Shown here: piece after piece, positions 1 through 7,624 of the stretch
How positions within the stretch are numbered: the stretch's first letter is position 1
Layout of the letters: the number at the start of each line of letters is the position of its first letter
Source of the DNA: Planctomycetota bacterium
Lineage (GTDB): Bacteria > Planctomycetota > Planctomycetia > Pirellulales > Pirellulaceae
Reading direction: 5' to 3'
Assembly: GCA_014381825.1 (NCBI GenBank)
Contig: JACNKX010000149.1
Location: 1 to 64,000 of the forward strand
Length of the DNA stretch: 64,000 nt
Program-made: the position numbers and the translations under genes
Notes under the pieces: generated by a model
Seen by the model: the letters and a program-made list of their open reading frames with translations, nothing else
Database searches by the model: none
Told to the model about the DNA's origin: nothing

Positions 1-1920
1 GGGCGGCGGGCCGGGGTCGGCGTGGCGTCTTTCCCGGTCCGCCAAGTCGTCCGGTGGGCGTGCGAATCCGGGGGGACGACGGCCGTCATGAGGGCGTTGG
101 CGGTTTTTCCGTCGATGCACGCGTCCGATCAGTACTTTGGCAGGACGCCACCGGCTCGACGCGCCTACGAAGACGACAAAGAGGGAACGCTCGCGGATGC
201 CGGAATCGTCGCGCCGGAGGGTTCGGTCGAGCGTGAGCAATTTGAGGACCGGCTCTATAGCACGGAGCCAATTGCAACATTTACACTGGCGAACTCGTTG
301 GCCGGTTTTCTCGCACCCTGGCTGCTTTGCATTGTCGGCATCGCAGTATTGAATTGGTCGAACCAAGAGCTGCGTCGTCGGTTAACACTATCAGCAGTTG
401 CGAGCATACTGTTGGTCGCGGGATGTTTTGTACTGACAAAGAGTCGAAGTGCGACGATCGCGGTTATTGCTGGTGTGGGCTTCCTAGCTGTTTACGGACG
501 TCGATGCGGTTGGCGACCGGGTTGGAAGTCGTTGGTCGTTGGCGTCGGTTCACTCGCGGTAATATTCAGTCTGGCCGTCTCGGTCGGTGGTTTCGACTTG
601 TTGGTGTTAACCGAGTCTTCGAAGTCACTGCTTTACCGAGTGCAGTACTGGCAGGCATCATTGGCGATGATCGCTGACGCCCCGTGGTTTGGCTGCGGCC
701 CGGGTAACTTTCAGCAATCGTACACGGCTTACAAACTACCAGCAGCGAGTGAGACGATTGCTGACCCGCACAACTTTCTTCTCGAGGTGTGGTCGACTTC
801 GGGTAGTTTGTCGATGTTGGCTTTCCTCGGCGTTTTCGTTTGCTTTGCTGTGCAATTACGCAACGGCCTCGCCGCGCTGCGATCTGATTCGGCGCAACGC
901 AACACGGAGGAAGTCGGATGTGTCAGGGCGGTCTATTGGGGAGCCTTAGCAGGCGTGCCGCTTGGGTTTATCGCTGGTTTGACGGTCAGCTACCTTCCTG
1001 ATACTGCATTGTTCATGGTTGGTTTGCCAGTCGCGGCTGGCATTGTTTTCAGTTGGCATTCGTGGGTGCTTCATGGGCGTTTGCCGATTGTTGTGTTGCT
1101 CGCTTCGGCGGGTGTCCTATTGATCAATCTGTCCGCAGCAGGTGGGATTAGTTTCGCCGGTGTTGCGCTGAGTCTATGGCTGTTGTTGGCCACGGCGCTG
1201 AATTTTGCAGAATGGCCGCGCTCGACACTTGTTTGGTCCGGTCGAACTGCTTGTGCGGCAGCGACGGCCGCCGTGGTGATCGCCGTTTCGTTTTGGTACT
1301 CGACTTTCGCACCGGTCTTAAACGTGAAGACTCACCTTGCGAGAGCTAACGGTTGGCAGGAGCAAGGACGATTTCTCGAGGCAGAAGACGCACTGCTTGC
1401 CGCGACCTCAGTTGATAGTTTCAGCGTCGAGCCGTGGCAAGCACTGGCCCGTTTGCGGTTGAGTAGGTGGCTCGATCATGGCGACTCCTCGCGAGAGAAA
1501 GCCTTTGTCGCAGCAGCGCGCGAGACGCTTCGGCGCGATCGCCGGTCAAGTGCGGCCCACCAAGCTTATGGCGACTGGTACCTCGCCGCATATCGGGCTA
1601 GGGACGACCAACCGCTATTAGAGGAAGCGATTTTTGGATACCGGCGTGCAGTCGAGCTGTATCCAAATTACAATTTTGGTCATGCTCAACTGGCGTGGGC
1701 TCTGCATCTGGCTGGACAGTCGGAGGAATCGGGACTTGTCGTTGCCGAAGCATTGCGTCTGAACCGTTTGAATCCTCATCAGGAGCAAAACCTTGCTAGG
1801 CGTAAGGTTTTCGACCCACCCCGCCGAGTCCAATCGCAAGAGCCGAATCCGACTTGCGACAACACAGAACAATTGATGGAGTCACTGCGTAGCAGCCCTG
1901 ATAGCGGACTTTCCCGTTGA
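1..1920 (+). CDS. O-antigen ligase-like membrane protein with C-terminal TPRs (5' partial)
   Basis: The frame is open from the first base, so the true N-terminus probably lies left of the window; a GTG at 22 is only the first start codon visible. The protein shows several hydrophobic helices and the Wzy_C/O-antigen ligase signature in the loop around DPHNFLLEVWSTSG (roughly residues 247-260 counted from the GTG), followed by more membrane segments. From about residue 430 it becomes soluble and contains TPR-like helical pairs (for example YRRAVELYPNYNFGHAQLAWA). Wzy_C proteins join or polymerise surface glycans at the outer face of the inner membrane, and TPR tails are common in bacterial homologues. 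The substrate cannot be told from sequence. The next gene begins 37 bp downstream on the same strand. The family call is good; polymerase versus ligase is open. Confidence 0.8.
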   Translation, partial: GRRAGVGVASFPVRQVVRWACESGGTTAVMRALAVFPSMHASDQYFGRTPPARRAYEDDKEGTLADAGIVAPEGSVEREQFEDRLYSTEPIATFTLANSLAGFLAPWLLCIVGIAVLNWSNQELRRRLTLSAVASILLVAGCFVLTKSRSATIAVIAGVGFLAVYGRRCGWRPGWKSLVVGVGSLAVIFSLAVSVGGFDLLVLTESSKSLLYRVQYWQASLAMIADAPWFGCGPGNFQQSYTAYKLPAASETIADPHNFLLEVWSTSGSLSMLAFLGVFVCFAVQLRNGLAALRSDSAQRNTEEVGCVRAVYWGALAGVPLGFIAGLTVSYLPDTALFMVGLPVAAGIVFSWHSWVLHGRLPIVVLLASAGVLLINLSAAGGISFAGVALSLWLLLATALNFAEWPRSTLVWSGRTACAAATAAVVIAVSFWYSTFAPVLNVKTHLARANGWQEQGRFLEAEDALLAATSVDSFSVEPWQALARLRLSRWLDHGDSSREKAFVAAARETLRRDRRSSAAHQAYGDWYLAAYRARDDQPLLEEAIFGYRRAVELYPNYNFGHAQLAWALHLAGQSEESGLVVAEALRLNRLNPHQEQNLARRKVFDPPRRVQSQEPNPTCDNTEQLMESLRSSPDSGLSR

Positions 1921-1957
1921 ACGAGCTTAAGTGCTGTGTTTTTAGGAGTATTACAGG

Positions 1958-3157
1958 ATGCGTCTGCCGGTCATTGTGGTCCTTTTAGTCTTCCTTGGGG
2001 TGGCTTTTGGAATTGCTCGCAGTTGGAGCGAATTGATTGGTGTCGAAGAAAAACTTGAGTTACCGCAGTCGGTTCGAGTTGGTGACGCGGGAACGGCCGC
2101 TGAGTCGGAAGTTGGCGACGAAACCGGCACATCGCTGGCGGTCGTTGTCGGTGAGGCGATGTATGACGTCGGAGTGATGAAGAGGGACGAATCAAGATCC
2201 CATACTTTCGTCGTACGCAACGACGGCAGTGTCGATTTGTTGATCGAAAAGCAAGATGTCAGTTGTGGATTGTGCGTAAAGACGCAATTCGAGAGAGCCG
2301 TTGTGAAACCCGGTGAAGTGGTTGAGATATTTGTTACCCTAATCGCGCGGAAGCCAGGCCCTGAATTGAGCGAAGGCTTGGAAGTGCGGACAAACGACAA
2401 AACACATGAGGTCATTCGGTTAGAACTAACGACTTATGTTACCGAGTCCGCAGGTGCTTCGGTCAACGAGTTAGCACTAGGAACTTTCTCGACGTCTGAA
2501 GGAGCGTCCGCGACTTTTAATGTTTACGGATTCGCGGGCGATCAACTTGATATTGTCCAATGCGAATCTGAAGATCAAGCGACTAAGCGATTCTTTGAGC
2601 TGGAAGTCAATGATTTGTCGCAAGATGCGGCTAAGGCTGGCCAGAAGTATGCGAAGTTCGGTAAGGAGATCAAGGTAACGATCAAGCCAGGCTTCCCGGT
2701 TGGCCCTTTGTATCAGGGCATCACGATTGTCGCTGACACTGGCGAAAAGGTAATTATCCAAATCCCACTCTCTGGTCGAGTGACTGGCGACCTCTCATTG
2801 ATTGGCGGTTTAAAGTACTCGCCTGCCAGAAGTCGATTGGCGTTGGGCCGGCAGCTTGCGGGTGAGGGGGCTTCTGCAACATTACACCTGATGGTCAAGG
2901 GCGAACATCGAGACGATGTGCAATTGACCGTAGGCGAATGCGATCCTGCCGATTACCTTACAGTCACCATTGGAGAGCGAAAGACTTTTAATGACGGTAA
3001 CGCGTATTTGATTCCACTTACAGTCGAAGTTAGCAAAGATACTCCCGTAATGAATCGCCTCGGAGGAGTTCAGACACCGACCGGAAGGATAGTGTTGAAA
3101 ACAACTCACCCGACAGCAACCGAAGTCGTGCTTTACGTGCGATTTGCTGTTGAGTGA
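1958..3157 (+). CDS. DUF1573 domain protein, membrane-anchored or secreted
   Basis: Translation of 399 residues starts at an ATG preceded by AGGAG at 9-base spacing. An N-terminal hydrophobic stretch (residues 4-18, VIVVLLVFLGVAFGI area) looks like a signal anchor. Residues about 60-155 match the DUF1573 pattern: a beta-rich Ig/MSP-like fold with the 'V..G.M..DE.RSHTFVVRNDG' type opening and a VSCGLC cysteine pair. The rest is two or three further beta-sandwich-like segments without recognisable motifs. DUF1573 proteins are abundant in planctomycetes and are thought to be periplasmic or extracellular; no biochemical role is established that I can assign. It lies between the O-antigen ligase-like gene and the heme protein on the same strand (99 bp to the next gene), so co-transcription is possible. 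Confidence 0.78.
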   Translation: MRLPVIVVLLVFLGVAFGIARSWSELIGVEEKLELPQSVRVGDAGTAAESEVGDETGTSLAVVVGEAMYDVGVMKRDESRSHTFVVRNDGSVDLLIEKQDVSCGLCVKTQFERAVVKPGEVVEIFVTLIARKPGPELSEGLEVRTNDKTHEVIRLELTTYVTESAGASVNELALGTFSTSEGASATFNVYGFAGDQLDIVQCESEDQATKRFFELEVNDLSQDAAKAGQKYAKFGKEIKVTIKPGFPVGPLYQGITIVADTGEKVIIQIPLSGRVTGDLSLIGGLKYSPARSRLALGRQLAGEGASATLHLMVKGEHRDDVQLTVGECDPADYLTVTIGERKTFNDGNAYLIPLTVEVSKDTPVMNRLGGVQTPTGRIVLKTTHPTATEVVLYVRFAVE

Positions 3158-3256
3158 GAGTGGTTAGCTGAATACCCTCGTTTTTACAGGCGGATGCAGG
3201 GAGCCTCTGCGGGAGGCGATTGGAATGCGAGCGACCACTCACGGAAGGACTAACTA

Positions 3257-4891
3257 ATGCGATCCTCAAGAGCGAGATGGAGGATTTGCCTCCTCGGATT
3301 GCTGCCTTTGTTGTCGGCTTGCGACTCAAGAACCACCTCGCCATCCGGGGCTGCAGCAACGGGAGATAGCTCGGACTCGATTGAGTCGGCGGCCGCCCCG
3401 GGCAACTCCGCCGCCGATGCAACTGAAACAACTGGCCTGCCGTCCAGGATGGACGAGCCGCGGGAACGCGATGCGGAGTTGTCGAGTGAACCGCTTGTCG
3501 ATGAACTTAAACTGTTTGATGGATGGGGCACGCCGGAAGTGGTTCTCTTTGTCACCGGCCAGCAAAAGGGGTACATCGAGCCTTGTGGCTGTGCTGGTCT
3601 GGCGAATCAGAAGGGAGGTTTGGCGCGTCGTCACACGCTTGTCCGTGAACTGAAGTCGCGAGGTTGGCCGTTGCTTGCTTTTGATGTCGGAAACCAAGTT
3701 CGCCGATTCGGGCGTCAGGCTGAGCTGAAGTTTCAGATTACGGTCGAGGGGTTGAAAACGATCGGTTACGACGCGATCGCATTTGGCGAGAACGACCTCG
3801 GGCTATCAGTTGGTGAAGTTGCTGCCGCGACGATGGCAATTGATGACGAAGTCAGCCCGTTCGTGGGTGCGAACGCAGCCGTGTGGGATCGCAGTTTTAC
3901 GCCTCAATTTCACATCTTGGAGGCAGGCGGCAAGAAGATCGGCGTCACTTCCGTGCTTGGCGCTGCCGAACGAAAGAAAGTCAGTAGCAGTGAAGTTGTC
4001 TTGCAGGCCGCAGCACAATCGCTCAGGGAAGTCTTGCCGCAACTGAAAGAGGCCAAGTGCGACCTGTTCGTACTCTTGGCTCACGCGTCGCTTGACGAGT
4101 CGCGACTGCTGGCTCAGCAATTCGAAGAATTCGATATCGTCGTCACGAGTGGAGGATTGGGTGACCCCACCTACACACCGGAAGCGATCGAAGGGAGCAA
4201 GGCGATTCTCGTTCAAGTCGGCGTGAAGGGGATGTTCGCGGGAGTCATCGGAGTTTTTGCCGACTCGGATGAGCCTCTGCGCTATCAAAGGGTGCCTCTT
4301 GACGCCTCCTACACCGATTCTTCAGAGATGCTTCAGTTACTCAAGTCGTACCAAGACCAATTGAAGACTACAGGATTGGACGGATTAGGCGTAAGGCCCT
4401 TGCCTCACGAAAGCGGAAATCAATTTGTTGGTTCCCGAGCGTGTGCCGAGTGCCACTCGACGGCGTTCGCTGTTTGGGAGAAAACGCCGCATGCTCATGC
4501 AACCGACACGTTGGTTCATCCGGGCGAGCGCTCACAGATCGAGCGACACTTCGATCCGGAATGTCTTAGCTGTCACGTGACCGGATGGAACGCGCAGAAA
4601 TTCTTTCCCTATGGATCGGGCTACTTGGGGCTCGAGCAGACTCCTGCGCTGGTCGGCAATGGCTGCGAAAATTGTCATGGGCCGGGCTCCGCTCATGTCG
4701 CCGCGGAGTCGGGAGACATCGATGCGTCGGACGAGATGCGCGAGACGCTTCGAGTTGCGATGCGACTGCCTTTCGAAAAGGCGGAGGACAAATGCCGCGA
4801 ATGTCATGACCTCGACAACGATCCCGACTTCCAAAAGGAAGGAGCCTTCGACAAGTATTGGCCGAAGGTGGAGCACATGGGGCTAGATTAA
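3257..4891 (+). CDS. Tetraheme cytochrome c554-type lipoprotein fused to a 5'-nucleotidase-like domain
   Basis: The 544-residue product starts with AAGGA 8 bases before the ATG. It opens with a lipoprotein signal ending in the lipobox LLSAC (Cys at about residue 22). Residues about 95-380 resemble the metallophosphoesterase/5'-nucleotidase (UshA-like) fold with an EPCGC motif at 108-112. The usual metal ligands are altered: GENDL stands where GNHE is expected, and the last GHxH is VTSGGLGD. Residues 390-544 carry four CxxCH heme motifs: CAECH 396, CLSCH 436, CENCH 470 and CRECH 513, in a cytochrome c554-like arrangement (CENCHGPGSAH). The product is therefore a likely periplasmic or outer-membrane electron carrier on a phosphatase-like scaffold. 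Similar fusions occur in planctomycetes and other anaerobe-rich phyla. The reaction is unknown. Confidence 0.82.
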   Translation: MRSSRARWRICLLGLLPLLSACDSRTTSPSGAAATGDSSDSIESAAAPGNSAADATETTGLPSRMDEPRERDAELSSEPLVDELKLFDGWGTPEVVLFVTGQQKGYIEPCGCAGLANQKGGLARRHTLVRELKSRGWPLLAFDVGNQVRRFGRQAELKFQITVEGLKTIGYDAIAFGENDLGLSVGEVAAATMAIDDEVSPFVGANAAVWDRSFTPQFHILEAGGKKIGVTSVLGAAERKKVSSSEVVLQAAAQSLREVLPQLKEAKCDLFVLLAHASLDESRLLAQQFEEFDIVVTSGGLGDPTYTPEAIEGSKAILVQVGVKGMFAGVIGVFADSDEPLRYQRVPLDASYTDSSEMLQLLKSYQDQLKTTGLDGLGVRPLPHESGNQFVGSRACAECHSTAFAVWEKTPHAHATDTLVHPGERSQIERHFDPECLSCHVTGWNAQKFFPYGSGYLGLEQTPALVGNGCENCHGPGSAHVAAESGDIDASDEMRETLRVAMRLPFEKAEDKCRECHDLDNDPDFQKEGAFDKYWPKVEHMGLD

Positions 4892-4902
4892 CCGCTCTAG
4901 CG

Positions 4903-4982
4903 ATCGCCCGACTTCCGTTGGGAACTCGTAACCTGCGAGTTGTGAAACTGCGAGTTAGCAACTGTCGAAGCTCACGGGCGAT
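4903..4982. terminator. Nested stem-loop between convergent genes
   Basis: An outer 8-bp stem (ATCGCCCG 4903-4910 with CGGGCGAT 4975-4982) encloses an inner hairpin AACTCG/CGAGTT (4923-4941) and a further copy of CGAGTT. It sits between the ends of the plus-strand heme gene and the minus-strand HTH gene, so it could terminate both transcripts. There is no T-tract, so intrinsic termination is uncertain. Confidence 0.35.
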
Positions 4983-5023
4983 GTCGGGGACACACAAACG
5001 CATCTTGTGTTAGAACAGTGAAA

Positions 5024-5254
5024 CTACCCAGGTCCGTGGCCGTAGATGTGCTGGATCGGTGTTTCGTGGCCCCAGGCGATGTCTTCTTTGGGGACGTCGA
5101 TTGCTGCTGAGATCTTTTCTCGTTCGCTGGGCGATGGTGTCCAGCGGTTCATGAAGATGGCGCGCAGCTTGGGCAGGTCGAGCCCACTTCGGTCTGCGAT
5201 TTCCAGAATCGAAATTGATTTCTCTTTGCAAAGGTCTTGAATGTTGGTGGGCAT
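5024..5254 (-). CDS. Small Cro/CI-like helix-turn-helix protein
   Basis: The 76-residue protein is preceded by a GGGAGAGA ribosome site. Its sequence has the XRE/HTH_3 layout: LCKEKSISILEIADRSGL forms helices 1-2, LPKLRAIFMNRW the recognition helix, and PSPSEREKISAAIDV helices 4-5, followed by a short tail PKEDIAWGHETPIQHIYGHGPG. It consists of the DNA-binding domain alone plus a His-containing tail. It is the last gene of the minus-strand run beginning with the two oxidoreductase chains (26 bp after the 106-residue gene), which suggests a regulator linked to that operon. DNA binding is inferred from the fold only, and a protein-protein role is possible. Confidence 0.7.
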   Translation of the reverse strand: MPTNIQDLCKEKSISILEIADRSGLDLPKLRAIFMNRWTPSPSEREKISAAIDVPKEDIAWGHETPIQHIYGHGPG

Positions 5255-5280
5255 GACTCTCTCTCCCGCTAGGGGACTAA

Positions 5281-5601
5281 CTACATAACTCGGTCTTCGG
5301 CCCAGGGATGGCGTTTGCCCGTCTTGAACTCTTTGTACTCGCCAGCGAACTCGTTGTGAATCGATTCCGGCTTGTACGACGTGTGAACTGCGTCCAGGAT
5401 CGGTTTGATCTCATCATCGCTGTATCCGATCCCGGTTACCTCGAAACAATCGCCGTTCACGTCGAAAACTCGAAAGTGATCTAACCACACACGAGCTTTA
5501 CGCAATGTCCGAAGTTCATTGCGCGTCCGTTTTAGAAACTCTAAAACGTCGGCAAGGTTAGCGACCTCGTAGTGAAATGTGGCAAGCGGTTCTTGCTGCA
5601 T
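5281..5601 (-). CDS. Hypothetical protein, 106 residues
   Basis: I do not recognise this family. The start ATG lies 6 bp after the stop of the upstream oxidoreductase beta chain, and the HTH gene follows 26 bp later, so it is almost certainly in the same operon. The predicted protein is soluble and mixed alpha/beta, rich in charged residues. It has an N-terminal helix (LADVLEFLKRTRNELRTLRK) and a later stretch (VFDVNGDCFEVTGIGYSDDEIKPIL) that reads like a small alpha-beta sandwich. There is no signal peptide, no metal motif apart from one cysteine, and no resemblance to known toxins that I can see. The close spacing supports it as a real gene despite the lack of family assignment. Confidence 0.65.
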   Translation of the reverse strand: MQQEPLATFHYEVANLADVLEFLKRTRNELRTLRKARVWLDHFRVFDVNGDCFEVTGIGYSDDEIKPILDAVHTSYKPESIHNEFAGEYKEFKTGKRHPWAEDRVM

Positions 5602-5607
5602 GACAGA

Positions 5608-7506
5608 CTACTGCAATGTAACAATCCCTACGGAAATCGCTTCTCGAAGAACATCTTTCGAGACGGCGATTTCGCTGTTGTCATCAAGGTCCAAGACCAC
5701 AGGTTCGACAGAACGAAGCACGCCGGACACCCATCCGCTACCGCCATCGTACTTGATCTTCGTACCGGCTGAGAATCCGCTGGGGAGGCCGTTCCCGCTG
5801 GCCCTAGCGGGTTTTGGTGCCGCCGCTTTCTTGGGGGCAGACTTTCCGGCATTCTTATCGAACAAACCTGCCAGCTCTTGGAGTTGCTTCCAGTTCTCCA
5901 GGCGTTCCTGCTTGGCCTTCAGCAGCAACTCACTAGGATTCCCTTCCTTGTCGAAGTGTTTGCCAAATCGGCCTTCACTACGGCAGAAGTCGACGAAGTC
6001 AACTTGCTCGCCGGACTTGGGATTCTTCCACCAGTCGTCGTTGACGGCTGGGTTACCTTGCAGCGAGAGACGCTCGCGAATCGTGTCGCCCTTGCGGGGA
6101 TCGTAGACCATCAGCGGGAACGCCCGCGTATCGACCGCCAATTGCGCTTGATCAGTCGCCATGTTGTCCGCGACTCCATGTTCAGGCTGGCAAGTCGTGT
6201 AACAGCACACGATCGCTGGACCATCGAACTCCATCGCATCAATACAGGCACGATAGAAGTGATTCACATGGGCACAGGTCGTTTGGGCCACAAATGTCCG
6301 GGGATGCATCATCGCGATTTGCGCGATCTCCTTGCGGCGTTCCGTTTTGCCTTGGATGGCTTTGCCGTGAACGCTCATCTTCGCGTTCTGTCCCATGTAG
6401 GTACTGGTCGAGGCTTGTCCACCCGTGTTTGAGTAAACTTGTGTATCGAGAACCAACACCTTGATGTTCATGCCACTGGCCAGCATCCGGGACAGCGATT
6501 GGAAGCCGATGTCGAACATTGCGCCGTCGCCACCGATGCACCAGATTGGCTTGTCCTGCCAACCCTTCTGATCCCACCGCACTCGCAATCCCATGGCGTA
6601 GGCAGGAGCGTTCTCGAACAGCGAGTTGCTCCACGGAACGAGATAAGGATTGTACGGGTACGTCGAGGTATAAACCGTATTGCAGCCAGTCGCTGCGATA
6701 ATTCCCCAATCGTTTCCGTACTTGGCGCCCGTCGCCGAACACATCATTCGCAAGGCACTTCCTTCGCCGCAACCCGCACAGCTGCCGGCACCGCCGACGT
6801 AGATGTGCGTTTCCTCTTTGAGCATCATGTCGATCAGCAGTTTGTCGCTGATGAAGCGATCGTCGGACGGACCGAACTCCTTGAACATGCGATGCACTTT
6901 GGAGATGTCGGTCATCATGTCGTCTGTCTTTTGGACCATCTTCAGAGCGTCGTCGTCGCAAACGGTAACGCACTCCGCGCAGCCCTTGCACTTACTCGGA
7001 TCGATGATGATCGAAAACTTGCCGCCCTCTCCCGTCTTTTTCTTGGGGCCAGCGTAGTATTTGGTCGGCTCGGACCAAGCCAACTTCTTGAACAGTTCGC
7101 GATCCGCTTCGTTCTCGATCTTTGCCAGTCTGGTATCAAATTCCTCTTCACCGACGACCTTGCCGAGGATGGCGGTGTCTGGGCAAAGCGTCACACAATC
7201 CATGCAGCCCGTGCATTTGTCGTTAATGTATTCGGGAATCTCTGGCGCCACGTAGCTGAAGTCACGCAGCGTGGCCGTTCCGGCTGGAATGAGTGATCGT
7301 GAGACGGACAAATCGGCCGGTAGATCTTTTTCGGCCGTTCCGTCTTCGTAAGCACGGATGATTCGCTCGTTGAAATCGTCGACATCCAGAACCGGCAGGC
7401 GGATCTTCTTGTAGCCATCGTCGACCAGTGTTCCGTACGAGTTGTTATTGAATGGATCGCGATCATTCGCATCATTCATCGATTTGTCTTCTGAAGCCGT
7501 GGCCAT
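5608..7506 (-). CDS. 2-oxoacid (pyruvate):ferredoxin oxidoreductase, delta+beta chain
   Basis: This 632-residue protein equals the C-terminal half of one-chain PFOR/NifJ. A ferredoxin domain carries two 4Fe-4S motifs: CTGCMDCVTLCP at C98-C108, and CKGCAECVTVC at C173-C183, whose last Cys is followed by Asp instead of Pro. The TPP-binding beta domain has CAGCGEG (C243, C246) and C275 for the proximal cluster, GGDGAMFDIG (325-334) and SNTGGQAS (359-366) for TPP-Mg. It would oxidise pyruvate or another 2-oxoacid to acyl-CoA and CO2 with low-potential electrons to ferredoxin, in the cytoplasm. After a Lys/Ala/Pro linker at about 550 there is an unusual extra C-terminal domain of about 65 residues (SGFSAGTKIKYDGGSG onward), beta-rich and absent from ordinary beta chains. 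The start has GAGG at 9 bases. It is co-transcribed with the alpha chain upstream (118-bp gap). Confidence 0.9.
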   Translation of the reverse strand: MATASEDKSMNDANDRDPFNNNSYGTLVDDGYKKIRLPVLDVDDFNERIIRAYEDGTAEKDLPADLSVSRSLIPAGTATLRDFSYVAPEIPEYINDKCTGCMDCVTLCPDTAILGKVVGEEEFDTRLAKIENEADRELFKKLAWSEPTKYYAGPKKKTGEGGKFSIIIDPSKCKGCAECVTVCDDDALKMVQKTDDMMTDISKVHRMFKEFGPSDDRFISDKLLIDMMLKEETHIYVGGAGSCAGCGEGSALRMMCSATGAKYGNDWGIIAATGCNTVYTSTYPYNPYLVPWSNSLFENAPAYAMGLRVRWDQKGWQDKPIWCIGGDGAMFDIGFQSLSRMLASGMNIKVLVLDTQVYSNTGGQASTSTYMGQNAKMSVHGKAIQGKTERRKEIAQIAMMHPRTFVAQTTCAHVNHFYRACIDAMEFDGPAIVCCYTTCQPEHGVADNMATDQAQLAVDTRAFPLMVYDPRKGDTIRERLSLQGNPAVNDDWWKNPKSGEQVDFVDFCRSEGRFGKHFDKEGNPSELLLKAKQERLENWKQLQELAGLFDKNAGKSAPKKAAAPKPARASGNGLPSGFSAGTKIKYDGGSGWVSGVLRSVEPVVLDLDDNSEIAVSKDVLREAISVGIVTLQ

Positions 7507-7624
7507 ATTATGCGTCCTCGATATTGAGGTGATGTATCGGTAACTGAATTCGTCGTGGGCTGTCTTAGCCCGAAACGTATGCGAGGATCAGGTGCGTCCT
7601 CAATAAGGCTTCGGGTCATCGAAG

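Noticed and set aside
5024-5601. Toxin-antitoxin pair formed by the HTH protein and the 106-residue protein
   Set aside because: The spacing fits, but the 106-residue protein matches no toxin family I know, and both seem part of the PFOR operon.
5878-7296. Long plus-strand frames (184 and 285 codons) antisense to the PFOR beta gene
   Set aside because: Same reason: shadows of a well-supported gene, without domain or ribosome-site support.
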